Origin: Shewanella woodyi ATCC 51908
Lineage (GTDB): Bacteria > Pseudomonadota > Gammaproteobacteria > Enterobacterales > Shewanellaceae
Length of the DNA stretch: 64,000 nt
Reading direction: 5' to 3'
NCBI RefSeq assembly: GCF_000019525.1
Contig: NC_010506.1
Location: 5,146,001 to 5,210,000, forward strand
Below are positions 62,729 to 64,000 of the stretch, piece after piece (the first letter of the stretch is position 1; every line of letters starts with the position of its first letter). Made by a program: the position numbers and the translations under genes. The notes beneath the pieces are model-generated. The model saw nothing but the letters and a program-made list of their open reading frames with translations. It was not told the DNA's origin and did no database searches.

Positions 62729-63238
62729 TTATGTTTCAATAACTATTGCCTCGGATAGTTCTTTACCTACTGGCGGCTCATAATAGGATTCTGTATGTTC
62801 GTACATTGCCAGAGTTACCTCAAGCGAATAAGTTTCACCTTGTACTATGTTTCGATCAAATACTCTTTTTCTTCGTATATCTTCCGGTGCTGTAATGTAA
62901 TGCAATTGGAAGTTGACGTTATTGTCAGATGCTTTCTTTCGTATCGCATCTCTTTGCGTTTCATTAGCAGCAGCCCCGTCTAATACTATGCTAATGCCGT
63001 TATCAAGTAGTTGCTGGCATACAAGCCAAATTTGGCCACGACATCGTTGATACTTCTCGGTTGCCCATTCACCTACGATTTGCATTGGTTGATTAAGCAA
63101 ACCCTCTGGTGCGTCGGGGACGAATAATTTACTGAGCCAATCATCTTCAGAGAATAGAATGGAACTCTCTTTTATTGAAAGGTCTTTTGCGTATGTTGTT
63201 TTACCGGCACCGATTGGACCGGAAACTAAATGGATCAT
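62729..63238 (-). CDS. P-loop kinase-like cassette protein
   Basis: 169 residues. Walker A GPIGAGKTT is at residues 7-15, with SILFSEDDWL and VLDGAAANETQRDAI following, as in AAA_33/zeta-toxin or chloramphenicol-phosphotransferase-like kinases. The substrate is unknown. ATG 63238 has a perfect AGGAGG and lies only 12 bp after the core of an attC site, the standard cassette arrangement. Confidence 0.8.
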   Translation of the reverse strand: MIHLVSGPIGAGKTTYAKDLSIKESSILFSEDDWLSKLFVPDAPEGLLNQPMQIVGEWATEKYQRCRGQIWLVCQQLLDNGISIVLDGAAANETQRDAIRKKASDNNVNFQLHYITAPEDIRRKRVFDRNIVQGETYSLEVTLAMYEHTESYYEPPVGKELSEAIVIET

Positions 63239-63251
63239 CTATCCTCCTAGA

Positions 63252-63353
63252 TGCTAACGCCCTGTTAACAGGCAATAAAATAGTTGGTTAAAATAGGCGA
63301 CGAAGGAGCAAAAATCAACTGTTTTTTGTCCTTGTTTAACAGCTTGTTATGCA
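63252..63353. other. attC-like integron recombination site 2
   Basis: Minus strand: GCATAACAAGCTGTTAA pairs with TTAACAGGGCGTTAGCA except for a 3-base spacer; inner arms AATCAACTGTTTT and AAAATAGTTGGTT also pair. About 100 bp, VCR-like. The stop codon TAA of the membrane-protein gene is part of the left core. Confidence 0.82.
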
Positions 63354-63781
63354 TTTTTTCTTAAATAGAGCCTAGATGCTATATATGACGCAACTAAAGT
63401 CTCAACCAAGGCCATAGGTAAAACTATTACCAGATACGACCAACTCGAAAGATTCATATTTGCCATGCCAACCCAAAATAATACAAAGAAAAAGCACCAC
63501 GACATGACGCCACTAATAACGATTGATTTAGTATTGTTGCCAAATACCTGAGCGCACAGCCAAAATAAAAATACATATAAAGCCGTAAGTAATGTGTCCC
63601 ACAAGCCCCAAATAGTAAAAATGCCCCAATTCATATCAGCAACATTTGGAACAACAGATAAATAGCTATGCATTTCCGGTCTTACAAACAGGAAGTATCT
63701 AAACACTTCAGAAGCGTTAACCCACAGACTTACAATAACTGTAATTATTATGAAATCTTTTACTAGAAGTTCTTTATTCAT
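63347..63781 (-). CDS. Four-helix membrane protein (integron cassette gene)
   Basis: 144 residues with hydrophobic segments near 10-30, 52-75, 85-105 and 115-135 and no recognised motif; the AxxF-WGIFTIWGLWDT region is Trp-rich. It sits between two attC-like sites and its TAA stop lies inside one of them, as is common in cassettes. Function unknown. Confidence 0.7.
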   Translation of the reverse strand: MNKELLVKDFIIITVIVSLWVNASEVFRYFLFVRPEMHSYLSVVPNVADMNWGIFTIWGLWDTLLTALYVFLFWLCAQVFGNNTKSIVISGVMSWCFFFVLFWVGMANMNLSSWSYLVIVLPMALVETLVASYIASRLYLRKNA

Positions 63782-63802
63782 TTTTCTTGATTACCTAATA
63801 GA

Positions 63803-63931
63803 TGCATAACGCCTGCATAACACGTTTGCTACTATGCAGATCAAGCTCAAATTTACCACTTAACACGGTAAACTCAAAGAAACCTAGAATGCCGAATGTA
63901 GCAAATCGTGTTGATGCATTTGTTATATGCG
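63803..63931. other. attC-like integron recombination site 3
   Basis: Minus strand starts TATAACAAATGCATCAACACG and ends CGTGTTATGCAGGCGTTATGC; the arms pair apart from a 3-base spacer, and GATTTGCTAC/GTAGCAAAC extends the stem. About 128 bp, the length and layout of Vibrio VCR sites. Confidence 0.82.
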
Positions 63932-64000
63932 TTCTTAAAGTCAGCTAAGTTACTTATATCAAAGCTGACCTGAAAAGCATCATTTACCCAACTATTTAGA
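63874..64000 (-). CDS. Cassette gene, 3' end only
   Basis: A minus-strand frame is open from the right edge to a TGA at 63874 and reads WVNDAFQVSFDISNLADF, a natural-looking protein end running into the attC-like site. Too short to identify. Confidence 0.4.
   Translation of the reverse strand, partial: LNSWVNDAFQVSFDISNLADFKNAYNKCINTICYIRHSRFL

Overview
The window looks like a chromosomal segment of a marine gammaproteobacterium, most probably Shewanella. The reasons are a decaheme outer-membrane cytochrome of the OmcA/MtrC family, the mix of DUF2167, DUF3135, DUF885 and tandem-PAS chemoreceptor genes, and a set of short inverted-repeat elements scattered between and inside genes. Genus is inferred from gene content; no rRNA, tRNA or CRISPR array was found.

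Layout. 1-5.3 kb: the end of an MgtE-type Mg transporter, a MITE, a molybdate-type binding protein, an OmpA-like lipoprotein and a three-gene glycosyl-transfer operon (GT2, GT39, GtrA). 5.4-7.4 kb: a two-component pair. 7.5-11.5 kb: a solitary decaheme cytochrome and a secreted VCBS-repeat protein. 11.6-17.5 kb: mnmD, a DUF885 peptidase, a second MITE type, rarD, a lipase-like hydrolase and an rRNA-type methyltransferase. 17.5-20.4 kb: degenerate repeats and an AT-rich two-gene unit with an S9 peptidase. 20.7-29.6 kb: a DUF1287 gene, a probably Fur-controlled fagA-like/fumC pair, a P-loop kinase, an alkylsulfatase with an AraC regulator and a GNAT gene, and an MFS exporter. 29.9-41.9 kb: DUF3135, DUF2167, a triple-PAS soluble chemoreceptor, enzymes, a Tat-exported class V aminotransferase, and a GGDEF/EAL protein paired with a periplasmic solute-binding protein.

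42.3-44.1 kb is striking. Two neighbouring, divergent genes (a cyclophilin and an NAD(P)-binding epimerase-like gene) are each split by a copy of the same ~264-bp MITE. In the second gene, removing the element plus one 3-bp target copy restores a continuous reading frame. A third copy sits on the stop codon of mgtE, and single ends of the element lie at the 3' ends of four other genes.

44.8-48.3 kb holds a LysR regulator and a large secreted protein of unknown family with an HExxH motif. 50.9-55.2 kb is an operon for a cysteine-tryptophylquinone (LodA/GoxA-type) oxidase, its LodB-type flavoprotein and a ferritin-like protein. 55.5-64 kb is accessory DNA: small membrane proteins and lipoproteins, a REP-associated tyrosine transposase with at least three copies of its probable REP hairpin, and, at the right edge, at least three attC-like recombination sites separating small minus-strand genes. 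I read this as the end of an integron gene-cassette array whose integrase would lie beyond the right edge.
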